From positions 213,501 to 277,500 of the forward strand of contig CAHIKZ030001783.1 of the NCBI GenBank assembly GCA_903632075.3: a stretch of DNA of 64,000 nt, in the 5' to 3' direction. How positions within the stretch are numbered: the stretch's first letter is position 1; each line of letters begins with the position of its first letter. The position numbers were made by a program, and so were the translations under genes. Origin of the DNA: Acanthosepion pharaonis. Lineage: Eukaryota > Mollusca > Cephalopoda > Sepiida > Sepiidae. The notes beneath the pieces are model-generated. The model worked only from the letters and a program-made list of their open reading frames with translations. It was not told the origin of the DNA and ran no database searches. Below are positions 1 to 10,874 of this stretch, piece by piece.

Positions 1-213
1 ACAGAAAGAGGGATCATCATTTCAATGAGAAATTAGAAAAGATCCAACTCAATCCAAGAAGAAGACATTTTGATGTGAGAGGAGTTTCAGCTATGACAAT
101 TCAAAAGCAATGAAAAAAGACTTGAAAATGAAATTATACATGAAACATATGAGGCACCTTGTTACTCCAGGACAGAAAGTTAGTAAAAGGTTAGACATAA
201 AAAATCATCTTGG

Positions 214-220
<7 letters not shown>
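1..220 (+). pseudogene. Tc1-like transposase fragment (copy 1, left part)
   Basis: The + strand reads KRDHHFNEKLEKIQLNPRR, then after a frameshift the segment starting MKKDLKMKLYMKHMRHLVTP at 110. The same peptide order is found on the minus strand at 20235-20640, so this is a piece of the same short Tc1-like transposon. The element starts before the window. It stops at the TA array at 221 and its right-hand part resumes at 3128. It is broken by stops and frame changes. Confidence 0.7.

Positions 221-281
<61 letters not shown>
221..281. repeat. (TA)n microsatellite, left half of a split array
   Basis: About 30 TA units. The array sits at the same internal position as the TA array of the related transposon at 20183-20231. 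It is separated from its other half (3089-3127) by the Penelope-like composite. Confidence 0.95.
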
Positions 282-284
<3 letters not shown>

Positions 285-289
285 GGCAT

Positions 290-1345
290 ATACTTTATAT
301 TTATACACGTTTCATTAAATAATATAGACAAGTGTTGTCTATTTATTTTATGTAAAATTTTTTCGTATCTTCTGATAAGTTTGATAACATTATCATTAAA
401 TAAAAAAAAGAAATTCACAATATTTATCCATTATTTTTTAATATAATCTAAGCTTTCGGCTTACTCAAGCCATTATCAAAGATGTAATTACAAACATATC
501 AAACAATATACGGACACGACAGTGATGATAGTCTGTCATTGTTTTGTTTACATAGTGGATCACTAAGCAACGATGAACACGCGCATATAAGGCGCTAGAA
601 GCGAAAATCGCACCGCATCTCATGACGTCACACATGACTACACGAGAGTGAATTGGAGAATGAAATAAGGAAAGCCGTTGGTATAAACCAATGGCATTTC
701 TGTTACCAATTATAGAAATTATAGACATTTAAGAATATTTGTAGAGATTCCATAGTTGATTTTGTTTAGGTTGGGTTTTAACTGTTTGATGTATAATGCT
801 TCAAGTATTTTTAGTTTTTTTTCTATTAATTTTTCATGTTGAAGTATAGTTGTGTTTTCGACAAGTATTTTACGGAATTTGTCATGTGCGGGCAGGCATG
901 TTGTTTTAAATGCCTAAAAATGTTAGAGTTTTCATTAAAATGTAGTGTCAAGCATCGTGAAAGCAAGTTTGTGGTGTGACCAACATAAATATTATTTAAT
1001 TTGTTGGAATACACTCTCCCAAAGGGATTTGAATTTATAAACTATGTTGGTTTTTTTGCAAATCGACTTAGGGAGAAGAATCATTCTCAGTATTAAGTTG
1101 GATATACTAGATTTAGTGTAGTATATGATTAATTTAATTTTTTGCTAGGATCTGTAGTTGATATATTAGAATTTACTAAATTTTTTAGTATGTGTTCATA
1201 TTGTTTATAATTAGTATGCATTTGATTTTATATATAGAAGATTAATATATTTGAGATCGTAGTAGAACATATATTATATCAATAGTTATATATATATATA
1301 TAGGGACATTGGTAAATAAGTTTTATAACATCAAATCAATGAAAT
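290..1345 (-). mobile_element. Penelope-like element, inverted partial copy (left arm)
   Basis: The reverse complement of about 290-1280 matches 2120-3105, including the 3' untranslated part and the GIY-YIG coding region. At 826-1045 the minus strand reads NKLNNIYVGHTTNLLSR, the GIY-YIG core, then goes out of frame. A further short block (about 1303-1345) is the inverse of the RT segment at 1390-1440. The RT middle corresponding to about 1440-2120 is missing from this arm. The arm is therefore an inverted, internally deleted copy. Confidence 0.8.
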
Positions 1346-1439
1346 TAAATTTCATTGTCAAATCCTAAAAAATTGAAAAACCTGACAATGAAATCATGGC
1401 TTGACTTGATGTTGAAAACTTATTTACCAATGTCCCTGT
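1303..1439. repeat. Short inverted repeat at the Penelope junction
   Basis: The sequence from agggacattggtaaataag is followed about 90 bases later by its inverse cttatttaccaatgtccct. The right arm is coding sequence of the + strand RT (…NLFTNVP). The palindrome marks the join between the two opposed Penelope copies. Confidence 0.85.
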
Positions 1440-2680
1440 TAGTGAAACTATTGACATAATCATAAGAAATATATACAGTAACTCGAAAAGAAATTAAAAT
1501 TAATCCTAATATATTAAGAAAACTACTATTAACTTGTACTACTGAAGTCCCTTTCAAGATCCTTAATAACAATATATATATACAACGTGATGGTGTCTCC
1601 ATGGGTTCAGTATTGGGCCCGACATTTAAACCAATATACATGTCGAACCTCGAAAATAAGTTATTTACAGATTTTAAAAACCATCAATCTACCTAAGATA
1701 CGTTGATGATATTCTTATGTTAGTTAAAAATACAGATGAAATAATTCAAGAAAAAAACGGTTCCAAAATAATTCTGTCCTTAAATTCACATATGAACTCA
1801 ATACTAATAATAAAATCCCTTCCTTGACATATTGATAAACACAAATAATAACAAATTTACTATTTCACCATATAAAAAACCTACAAGCATAAATTCATGT
1901 ACACTTAACTACAAGAGTGAATGCCCATATTACTACAAAATAGCAATTATAAAGAATCTAATACATCGTGCAGAAACTAATTCATCCACCAAATTTTTTT
2001 TTACAGTGAACTAAAGAATATAAAACAGATACTTATTAATAATAGCTTTCCAAACTATATAGTTGATGAACAAATAAGATGCTTTCTTAGAAATCTCAAT
2101 AATAAGCAAATTGTACATAATACTGCTTCTACTGATCTCAAATATATTAATCTCCTATATCGTAATCAAATGCATACTAATTATAAACAAGATGAACACA
2201 TACTAAAAAAATTTAGTAAATTCTAATATATCAACTACAGATCCTAGCAAAAAAAAAATTAAATTAATCATATACTACACTAAATCTAGTATATCCAACT
2301 TAATACTTCGCAATGATTCTTCTCCCCGGTTAGCGATTTGCAAAAAAAACCAACATAGTTTATAAATTCAAGTGCCCTTTGGGAGAGTGTATCTCCAACA
2401 AATTAAATAATATTTATGTTGGTCACACCACAAACTTGCTTTCACGACGCTTGACACTACATTTTAATGAAAACTCTAACATTTTTAGGCATTTAAAACA
2501 ACATGCCTGCCTGCACACACAATTCCGTAAAATACTTGTCGAAAACACAACTATACTTCAACATGAAAACAATAGAAAAAAACTAAAAATACTTGAAGCA
2601 TTATACATCAAACAGTTAAAACCCAACCTAAACAAAATCAACTATGGAATCTCTACAAATATTCTTAAATGTCTATAATT
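1383..2680 (+). pseudogene. Penelope-like element: reverse transcriptase plus GIY-YIG endonuclease (degenerate)
   Basis: Reading the + strand across several frames gives the usual Penelope order. First comes an RT part with DVENLFTNVPVSETID (about 1407-1455), a GVSMGSVLGP box (about 1592-1620) and a YVDDIL catalytic box (about 1697-1715). Next is a short linker around FTYELNTNN, then KQILINNSFPNYIVDEQ. Last is a GIY-YIG nuclease domain (about 2360-2678) with CPLGEC, NIYVGHTTNLLSRRLTLHF and a conserved C-terminal LEALYIKQLKPNLNK. RT followed by GIY-YIG is diagnostic of Penelope-like retroelements. In-frame stops (for example before the YVDD box) and frameshifts show it is dead. The domain past 2379 is open to the stop near 2678. 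Confidence 0.85.
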
Positions 2681-3105
2681 TCTATAATTGGTAACAGAAG
2701 CCATTGGTTTATACCAACGGCTTTCCTTATTTCATTCTCAATTCATTCTCGTGTAGTCATGTGTGACGTCATGAGATGCGGTGCGATTTTCGCTTCTAGC
2801 GTCTTATATGCGCGTGTTCATCGTTGCTTAGTGATCCACTATGTAAACTAAACAATGACAGACTATCACTACTGTCGTGTCCGTATATTGTTTGATATGT
2901 TTGTAATTACATCTTTGATAATGGCTTGAGTAAGCCGAAAGCTTAGATTATATTAAAAAAATAATGGATAAATATTGTGAATTTCTTTTTTCGGTTAATG
3001 ATAATGTTATCAAACTTATCAGAAGATACGAAAAAATTTTACATAAAATAAATAGACAACACTTGTCTATATTATTTAATGAAACGTGTATAAATATATA
3101 TATAT
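2680..3105 (+). mobile_element. Penelope-like element 3' untranslated region (right arm)
   Basis: This non-coding 3' part contains a CpG-rich stretch (about 2755-2830, with tgacgtcatgagatgcggtg) unlike the AT-rich surroundings. It is repeated inverted at about 290-730. Short open frames of 60-87 aa occur in both copies (starting MSIISIIGNR) but follow the GIY-YIG stop and look like UTR, not protein. Confidence 0.75.
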
Positions 3106-3127
3106 ATTTATATATATATATATATAT
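3089..3127. repeat. (TA)n microsatellite, right half of the split array
   Basis: Interrupted TA run that closes the Penelope composite. The flank beyond it (from 3128) belongs to the Tc1-like transposon. Confidence 0.9.
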
Positions 3128-3391
3128 CTGAACTTTATTTCAATCCTTCATGAGCTTCCAATCCTTAGCTATTATTAATTAATGATGAACATGTCATTTT
3201 CATTTCCTCACAATTCTTCTGTTAAGCTTGGAGAGTAATTATACATTCTTATTGTTTAAAGTACAGTCCATTAGTGCTATAAAAACCGCAGAGAATTCCA
3301 GTAAGCTATCTTTAATCAAAGATACGATTCAAAGCTTAATCTAACAAATGGACAATTTTTCTGTTACACAATTTGAACAATTTTGCTGTTA
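3128..3391 (+). mobile_element. Tc1-like transposon copy 1, right part with terminal inverted repeat
   Basis: The stretch beginning ctgaactttatttcaatcct matches the reverse complement of 19938-20182 along its length (for example the attaattaatg and gagagtaattatacatt blocks). It ends in tgaacaattttgctgtta at 3374-3391. That is the inverse of the 18-bp terminal repeat TAACAGCAAAATTGTCCA of copy 2, with one mismatch. Confidence 0.8.
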
Positions 3392-3395
3392 CCTA

Positions 3396-3402
<7 letters not shown>

Positions 3403-3451
<49 letters not shown>
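3403..3451. repeat. (TG)n(TA)n microsatellite
   Basis: Short TG run followed by about 22 TA units, immediately beyond the transposon end. Confidence 0.95.
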
Positions 3452-3455
<4 letters not shown>

Positions 3456-3890
3456 CTACTTATTGACATATGGCTTTGTTTCTGCAAGAACTTTAATAAC
3501 AAATTGTTTCCCAACACTAGCAAAAACTAATTTTTTCTCAGATAATGTCTAGAATTTCATTAACAATTTCATTTTTCCATATATTGTTCATATAATTATT
3601 TTTATTACTAATACAATGTTTCAGCCTTTTTCAGATGGATATTATATACAGTAGTTTCTAGAACTCATATTCTTATCTTGAGACTAAACACCACAGTTTA
3701 ACAAAGTTATTACTGACATAAAACTTTAGCACTCAGTCTTGCAAATTTGATAAATTGATGTAGTCTTTGAAAAGAGATTGAAAAAGAAAGGAAAAGTACT
3801 AAGTGGCTTGTAAAGATTTCTGGATGTGTTGATGATGGGTTGAAACTTAAAACAATGAAGATGATAAATCATCATAATCAGAAATTTTAT
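3452..3890. other. Unassigned AT-rich sequence
   Basis: No coding potential or recognisable repeat seen, apart from a short phrase shared with 5440-5480 ('catatggctttgtttctgcaag' type) that suggests a diverged dispersed repeat. Confidence 0.5.
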
Positions 3891-3892
3891 TT

Positions 3893-3982
3893 TGGAACTC
3901 CATTACAATACCCCCCGTTTCTTTGGAACTCCATTGACACCCCACCCCCCGTTTCTTTGGAACTCCATTGACATTCCCTTTC
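3893..3982. repeat. Three-copy tandem repeat, about 40 bp unit
   Basis: The phrase tttggaactccatt recurs three times, separated by C-rich linkers ending cccccgtttc. Open frames on both strands here (90-98 aa) derive from the repeat and are not convincing genes. Confidence 0.75.
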
Positions 3983-4997
3983 CACACTGTTCGATCCAGT
4001 ATTGCTATCCTCAGTGTCCAACCCGGTGTCCCAAGCTATGGTGTCTGAGAAAGTCAATTTTTGTGAGAAGACACTTTCAGAAGGATGCCATAGGAGTAAG
4101 GATGAGACAATTTCCCTGTCTACTTGGTAATAATAAAAATATGTCGAATAATGAAAATGCTTAAGCTGAAAATTTGAAGACAATGAATTTCATATTTTTG
4201 CCTGAAAGGTTGATACTTGACAACTTTTCATAATTTCTTACATAAGCAAGTAAATGCCAATTTTATTGTCTCTGTAGCTGTGTAGGAAACACATGAAATG
4301 TCAATGACTTCTGACACCACTTGATAAAAAAAATCATTACAAGGAAAAGTTTGTTTTATTTATTAATTTAATGATATTTCTTAACTCTCAAATATCAAAA
4401 GGTATGAAGAATGGAGAAATCTGAAAAAAAAAAAAATGGAAACCTAGTGATGTGAAAATGAATGTGATTTCACCATCATGTCAATTGACATGAGCTTCTT
4501 TTGTCAGTACTTCCTCTTTAGAAGAACTTCCATAGAAATTTATGTGCATAGTTTAGTTTTTTTTACATATTACCCTGTTTAACATACTTAAAGTGACTAA
4601 TGACTGGAAAAAGTTATTTAACGTTTTTAGCTAGCTTGCCTCACAAAAAAAAAAAATAAAGAACTTAAAAAATGACTACCTTTTTTTTAAATTTAAAAGC
4701 TTGACTGATTTTATTTGAACATTTCAGTCAAATATTGAAAATTATTCACTTTTCTCTTAGATAATCAAGATATGAATGCATGCTTGCACTAATTAACTTC
4801 AGGATATTTTTCTTGTTCAGTTAATAATTTTTCTTACTGATTCTTGAATTATGAAAATGATTTAAAGATTTTTACTTTTTTTTCTTATCAGGTTCCTACC
4901 TGACAAGAAAATAGAAAAATTTAAACCATTTTAAACAGAAATGAATATATATGCATGTGTGTGTAAGTATATGTGCGTATGTTTTTTTATCATACCC

Positions 4998-5037
<40 letters not shown>

Positions 5038-5080
5038 AAAAACATTTAAGATATAACTACAATATATCTGTAAAAGGACA
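3983..5080. other. Unassigned AT-rich sequence with a TA/TG microsatellite
   Basis: Contains a (TA)n(TG)n run at about 4998-5037 and several homopolymers. No gene or identifiable element seen. Confidence 0.5.
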
Positions 5081-5082
5081 AT

Positions 5083-5194
5083 ATGAAGAGAGATAAAAGG
5101 AAAACTTATCATAGCCATTGTATTTGCTTTGATAAGGTCTGTCAGAGTATGAAAGGCATTGGCTAAGATAAGTTTTCCTTTCATCTTTATTCAT
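5083..5194 (+). repeat. Foldback element with degenerate hammerhead-like core (family C)
   Basis: 34-base arms at 5083-5116 and 5161-5194 are inverted copies with a few mismatches (left ends cttatcatagcc, right begins ggctaagataag). They enclose 44 bases containing TTGATAA, a small GGTC-type stem and GAAA (5151-5154). A related copy with a large internal insertion lies at 41828-42155. Confidence 0.6.
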
Positions 5195-6330
5195 ATATAA
5201 TAAAGTAATATTTATGATATATTGTCTTTGATATAGCAACGAGTTATGGCATTCACCAAAGTAATACATTATCAATTGGAATTTACCAATTCAACTGAGA
5301 TTTGAACCTACACATCAACTTTATACTGTTCATTCTTTAAAGCAAATGGTTCTTTTATTAATTCATTTATTATGGCTTGTAGAACCATGTCATAAAGAAA
5401 AGGCAGGAATGGTGATAAGTTTACAACTTTCTATTTTATTGACATATGACTTTGTTTCTGCAAGAACATTAATAACAAATTGAAGGAACTTCATTGTGTC
5501 AATACATAAAAATAGAATAATATTTTGGTTTATGTCAGCATTGCAGCCCTAACTACTCAACTCAAAAATATCAATTATTGAAATGTTTGTTTTTAATATT
5601 TTTTATATTCTATTTTTGTTGAAGCAGTTTTTGTTATCCAGTAATAAATTGTACTCCGTTCTTTGAAACCTTTACAGTAGTTGTATCAAACTCTAACTTC
5701 TCCAGCAAGTGTTTTATCTTATTATTGCTTTTATTTCTATTTATAAAAAAAAAAAAAAATGCTTGAGTTGATATCCATTGAAGAGGCTCATGTCTGAGCA
5801 TTCAGAATACATATCAGCAGAGATGTCTGCATTCGAAAGAAACTGTTTGGTGGGCCAAGAGAAACAGTCTCAGACTCTCTCTTTTTCTCTCTCTCTCTCT
5901 CTCCCTCCCCTTCCATGTTTGTTATCTATCTTGGAGCACTAGTATATTATTCCAAGTACTTAAATACCAACATATGGTGAAGATATTTAGGGCTGGTTAC
6001 TGTTTCTCAGCTTGGTTCTGCTGGGGATTGGCAGAAGTCTACATAAAACAACAAAAATAACAAATGTAATATTCAGAAGTTTGAAAAGGTGCAAGTTTAT
6101 GAGTTTTTTTTGTTTTGTTTTTTTTGGTGGGTGGTGCTGGTATGAATTTCACAAACTGTCAGGTGATGTGTCCTCATATTGGACAATGGTAATTAATCAG
6201 ACTAAGACAAAACATTCACCTGATTATTTTTTTTTTTTTATCTAGGTAATTCAGAGCAGCATTTTTGAATGCATAAGTTAACAGAATTGGTCTTCCTCTT
6301 GAGCAGTTTTTCTCTTGAAAAGACAAAAAA

Positions 6331-6370
<40 letters not shown>
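5195..6370. other. Unassigned AT-rich sequence, a possible SINE remnant and microsatellites
   Basis: 5770-5920 resembles a worn tRNA-type SINE head (phrase attcgaaagaaactgtt) ending in a CT microsatellite (about 5876-5905). A (TA)n array lies at 6336-6368. The 77-aa open frame at 6012-6245 has a T-rich low-complexity core and no recognisable similarity. Confidence 0.4.
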
Positions 6371-6371
<1 letters not shown>

Positions 6372-6374
6372 TCA

Positions 6375-6640
6375 TTTTCTATAGCTTATCAACACTTTTC
6401 AGGCTATTTAAAGCCAAAATATATTTTTAAATTGTAAGAATGTTTTTTTGTTTTGTTTGTTTTTCTTTTCCCAATAATAATGACTTACTGTTACAAGTCT
6501 TGCAAATTTACCCATAGCTGTGGGGAGAAGAAGTAGATTCATACCTTCCCAAGAGTATTTGAACATAAGTGAATATAATGAACTTAACTGTAATTGGAAC
6601 ATGGCTCTCTGATTAACAATTCTTAGTCATTATCCTGAGC
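6375..6640 (-). mobile_element. tRNA-derived SINE (family S1), minus orientation
   Basis: Minus-strand order is a tRNA-like head, a body containing the inverse of ttcataccttcccaagagta, an A-rich tract, then a 3' tail matching the inverse of tttaaagccaaaatatattt. The same arrangement recurs at 21300-21635, 31955-32185 and 60010-60374 (minus) and at 32698-32985 (plus). Confidence 0.65.
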
Positions 6641-6715
6641 ATGTACCTGCAACAGGGATTGGTTAGCAGCCTTAGTAAACAGGAATAGTCATATATGATC
6701 AGCCATTATTATTAT
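6641..6715. repeat. Dispersed repeat fragment shared with 58640-58705
   Basis: The phrase caacagggattggttagcagcc and the following bases through gatcagccattatt match caatagggattggctagcca…gtggccagctatt at about 58645-58702. Family unknown. Confidence 0.5.
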
Positions 6716-6964
6716 TACTATTATTATTATTCACAATACTAAATATATAATGGTTTTAATATTGGATTACACACATAAAAATGTGCACTTGTTTTTATTC
6801 TGCTTTTGTTTTTATTAATCTACATTAAAGTTTTAAACAGAGTTGAAAGTGTGGAGTAATTAACCAAGATTAAGTGTAATTGGCAAAAAAGCTCAACAAA
6901 GGGAATTGACAACATTTCCAATAAACAAGAAGAAAATGAAGGAAAAGAACAGAGCGAAATTATA

Positions 6965-7079
6965 CTGAAATATGGCAGATGAGACCAAGAAAGGGTTCAT
7001 TTTTATTGATGGGGAAGAAGTTCCAGCATGCATTTGCAGGATTTGTCTATAAATTTGGGGAGGAGATGTTTATATCAGT

Positions 7080-7115
<36 letters not shown>

Positions 7116-7135
7116 GATTGAATCCAACAAAGTTT
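6965..7135 (+). repeat. Unclassified dispersed repeat, copy 1
   Basis: Contains ccagcatgcatttgcag and tctataaatttgggga. The same order of phrases occurs at 36940-37040. It is interrupted by a pure T run at about 7082-7114. Origin unknown. Confidence 0.5.
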
Positions 7136-7146
7136 CTCTACATATA

Positions 7147-7644
7147 GAGGGTAGCAAAAATAAGGCTGTTTTTTTTATTTATTAACTTTTATTGAACAAA
7201 AATAAATTGCAGTCATTTCAGAAAATTTATAAATGTTGTTACATTAAAACATGATTTGTTATGATTAACAAACTATTTAACATGTTCAAAATGCTCCCCT
7301 TCCTGTTCAATATAATGAGAACCCTATCAACACCACTCCTACAAATGACTTTTCTACATTAATTTCAGAAAATCTATCAGGAATTGCTTGTCTTAATTCA
7401 GGAATTGGTTTCAGTTTGAGCCTGTAAACAAGATCTTTCAGTACATGCCACATCTTGTGTTGATGATTAAGATAGCCATTCAATTGCTTCATGTTGTCCT
7501 ATCCACTTAGACTTGAAATTAAAATTTAACCATTCCCAAACGAGTAAGCCATAGATAATCTTAAGCCATCTTAAACTACTGTGATATAATTTTGTTTAAT
7601 AAAAGTTAATAAATAAAAATGGGTGTTACTTTTGCCACACCCTG
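7147..7644 (-). mobile_element. Internally deleted Tc1/mariner-type transposon (family T2), copy 1
   Basis: The right end reads inward cagggtgtggcaaaagtaac and is flanked by TA. The left end is a diverged inverse. About 60 bp of terminal similarity continues into ttattgaacaaaaataaa. The minus strand at 7307-7492 encodes a transposase C-terminal-like peptide (LKDLVYRLKLKPIPELRQAI, then EINVE), close to the peptide at 42643-42897. At about 500 bp the element is non-autonomous. Confidence 0.7.
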
Positions 7645-7995
7645 TATTTTCTTTACTTTTTTTCACCCACCCTATATTCTGTATTTTGATCCAAAACAGA
7701 TAAACCACCATCCACATATGAGGAATCTCTAATTTCACAAAAGTCCTTATACTACATTCACATAACAATATAACAAGCCTTGTTATCATCTAATGAATGA
7801 TATGCCTAATTAAAGTGGATTAATGGTGAAGATGGATTATTGCATCTTTAAATTCTGTGAAAAAATCTAAAATCTCCAAAGCTGTTGATTAAGCAGATGA
7901 ATGCATTAGTATAATTAGACATGGGATTATTCTTTTCACTTCTTTTAGAGTGTCTAATTTATTGCACATTGATATTTTTTTTTAAAGTGGAAATG
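7645..7995. other. Unassigned AT-rich sequence
   Basis: No gene or recognised element seen. Confidence 0.5.
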
Positions 7996-7998
7996 GAA

Positions 7999-8180
7999 GG
8001 TAGTTAGTCTAATGACTGTCAGCAGTGAACGAAGTTTAATTCCAAGGCCTTGGGAAAGGCATGAATCCATTCCTCCCAGTGCTTTGTTCTAATGCTATTT
8101 ACCTTAACCAAAGTGGCAACATGCCAGTTAGAAGATCCCTTTGGTTGAGATAACAAAGCAGACAGAAATGGAATTCAAAT
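7999..8180 (+). mobile_element. Degraded S1-type SINE, plus orientation
   Basis: The phrase ccttgggaaaggcatgaatcc is the body motif of S1 SINEs. A weak tRNA-like head precedes it (agtttaattcc as a worn box B). Confidence 0.45.
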
Positions 8181-8184
8181 TTAT

Positions 8185-9965
8185 CCTTTTTTTATCATTT
8201 TATCCAAGCCAATAAAGCCACTAAGTGTGAAAAAATAAGAAAAAAGAAACATTAAGGAGCGAGAACAATAAAAGAGGCATCAAGAAGACAGTAGATAACG
8301 ATTGACATTGCATATAAACTTTTGAAGATCAAATTGGCTGTAAAGCTAGAGGAGCGTTCTACAGGCGAGAAATGTGAGAAAAGAAACTGTCAGCAAATAA
8401 GTTATGGTTACATCTAACCAGTTCGACTGTAAAACAATGATACCTTTTTGCCAATCTAGTACTGTGCTTAAATTCATAAAATCTAGGTACCATAGAGCAG
8501 TTATTCAGAACAATTGCCCTGAAAGTATTTATAGAAAAGGTACATTACGGTGGTGAGTGTGTGACTGAAGCAGGGATATCAGGTGAGGAACAATAACATT
8601 GCAGATTTTTATTTAGATTTTATCAAGAATCTCTAAATATATAGCAGGATCATCAGACCATTTATAACAGCCATTTTTGAAGCATGGACAAATGGTAGAC
8701 TTATAAATATCTAAGATAGATTCCAGCAAGAAAAATTGTCTAGCACGAAGGCTTAGCAATTGATTCAATATAATCTTTCCACTTCATGTCAGCAGAGAGC
8801 ATTAACCCAAGAAAGCACAACAAGTCACCTTCCTGGAGGTTAGAATCAATTATGCTGCTAGTTGTGCTGAAAGGGGTCTCGCTGATGATTAATAAAATGC
8901 AGTTTAGTTTTGGAGGCATTAAAATTAACACGCCATTCTTTCTTCCAGTTAATGGCAGATTTTAGGTCACTTGAGATCATTTGCCAATTTGACCTTATCA
9001 GACCAATCAGACTTACTATTAAGACAGGAGTAAATAGTTGTCATTATCATAGATGCCAAGTTGAGAGCTGAAGCCATCATTGATGAAAATTAAGAACAAT
9101 GTAGGTCCAAGGATAGAACCCTTGGGGATACCTGCATTAATGCAAAAAGATCTAGATGAGTAGTCATTCAGGACAACTTTCATTTTGCGATTTTATAAGT
9201 GAAATTGAATCAGTTCAAAAATTTGTCCAGAAATACCATAAACTTTCAATTTGTAAAGAAGACCGGTAGGCCAAACCCTATCAAAATGCCTTTGAGATGT
9301 CCAAAGCAATGGCCCAAGTTTCACCATTCTTATCTAAAGCTTGATAGACTCTTTCAGCAATAATAGTTAACACATCAATAATTCACCTAGCAAAATAAAA
9401 ACCATATTGCTTATCTGAAAGAAGACCCTGCAATGTCAGGTGATTAACTAGTTCAGAGTTGATTAAGGCCTTTAGTACATTGCCAAAAGAAGTAGAAGTC
9501 TAATAGGCTGACAGAAGGATTGGATGGTTCATCTTTCTTAAAGACTGCAATTACAGGAGAGGATTTCCAACAATCAGGTAAGCAGGAAGCTGCCAAGCAT
9601 TTATTGTAAAGTTTAGAGAGAACAGGAACACATTTCTTAAGGACTATTGCAGGGATACCATCAGGTCCACGTGTTTTGTGAGGATTTAGTTTAGAAATGA
9701 TAGCAACCAAGGAGTTATATGTATATCACTCAAGAGACTTTGTTCTAAGTGGAAAGTCAGGCACAGAAATATTCTAGAAGAGTCAAGAGTAGAATTTGAA
9801 GAGAATCTACAAGCAAAAGATTCTGCTTTATCAGCAGAAAATTTGAACACCTCAAATTGAGTGAAGAAGAGAGGAATAGAAGACAATAAAATTAAAGCCT
9901 TCAAGTAAATATGCATTTTCAGTCTACTTTGACAAGGGCTAACCAATCAGTGGGTGTAGCAGCCT
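8185..9965 (-). pseudogene. Jockey/CR1-like LINE, 5'-truncated, minus strand (longest copy)
   Basis: Minus-strand reading starts near 9946 (EVFKFSADKAESFACRFSSN) and passes through LNPHKTRGPDGIPAIVLKK (about 9690), the RT finger region. It continues to INAGIPKGSILGPTLFLIF (about 9130-9075). It ends with the C-terminal SADMKWKDYIESIAK block (about 8800-8745) and the 3' end near 8190. The palm box that should be YADD reads YDND (about 9050), so the catalytic site is damaged, and there are frameshifts throughout. Many shorter copies of the same LINE surround it. Confidence 0.85.
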
Positions 9966-9997
9966 TTTTACTGCTACTGCTTTGATAGGCAGTGTAG

Positions 9998-10445
9998 CTC
10001 TAGAATCTGCAGTGTTATTGGTCCTGACCTAGCATCTCAGTTTCAGTCACTTTCCCACTCCCTTGTGCTTTTCATGGTAATTGTTCTGATAAACTTTCCT
10101 CTTTTTGTTTTTTTTTTTTATCCCCACCACCAGACAAATTGTATATATGGGAACTAGTTAGGACTACATAGAGACTTTGAGGTATTATGGTGGCTGTAGT
10201 AAGAATAAGTAAGACTGTATTGTTTTGATGTAAGGAACACTGTGGTATGTTTGGGTCAGTAATTGTGGCTAGCTAAGTTTAAGGTAAGATAGGGGAAGGC
10301 TGGTCTTCAATCTATCTCCCCTTTTGGCCTTGTGCCATATTTTTGTATTTTTGCAAAATAAATATTACTTTCCTCTTTCATACATCGACTTCATGAATTT
10401 AAGCTCAGTACTAGATTGGCAGCTAGGTCTCATAATTTCACAATT
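9998..10445 (+). pseudogene. LINE 3' fragment, plus strand, interrupted by an insertion
   Basis: The + strand reads the RT C-terminal phrase VIGPDLASQFQSLSH (about 10017-10065). It is cut at 10104 and resumes after 10379 with cttcatgaatttaagctcag, the next part of the same LINE. It lies head to head with the minus-strand LINE ending at 9965. Confidence 0.75.
10105..10366 (-). mobile_element. Retroposed insert with 12-bp target duplication
   Basis: A 262-bp segment interrupts the LINE. The 12 bases actttcctcttt occur on both sides (10093-10104 and 10367-10378). The left edge is a T run, so the insert is a poly(A)-tailed retrocopy in minus orientation. Its 5' end (right side, inverse of ttttgcaaaataaatatta) is followed by GGCACAAGGCC. 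It is probably a SINE; I cannot name its family. Confidence 0.75.
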
Positions 10446-10824
10446 GAAATTTGCCCCAATTTTTTTTTTTTTTAGGTAAATTCATTTCCAGTTTCTTCTC
10501 TTTTATCAAAACAGTGTTGAATGAAAGTTTTTGCTACAATCATTGACTGGTTTTCCCTTGTCAAAGTGTACTATGTTTAAACCACATTCTGAAAATGTAT
10601 GTTTATCTTAAGGCTTTAACTTTTTTTTTTCTCCACCTTTACATATTTTAGTCTTAAACATGGATTCTGCTTAAAAAACGGATAAACTCCTATAAACATC
10701 TTGAAACATTCTTTCTCATTTATTCTTATGTAGTCAATAAATAAATACAAATATTAAGGCATTAATATAAGATTTTTTTTATTTATTTATTTATATACTT
10801 TCTCTCTCTCTCTCTCTCTCTCTC

Positions 10825-10874
<50 letters not shown>

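Noticed and set aside
110..446. Open frames of 70-78 aa rich in YI repeats, and similar ones at 16286, 17665, 20153, 50358 and 58693
   Set aside because: They are translations of (TA)n arrays; only the first part of the one at 110 is transposase.
465..2851. Matching small frames (60-87 aa, MSIISIIGNR…) in both Penelope arms
   Set aside because: They lie after the GIY-YIG stop in the untranslated end and differ in length; sharing is explained by the inverted duplication.
3887..4183. Overlapping 90-98 aa frames on both strands
   Set aside because: They derive from a three-copy tandem repeat and have no splice context or family resemblance.
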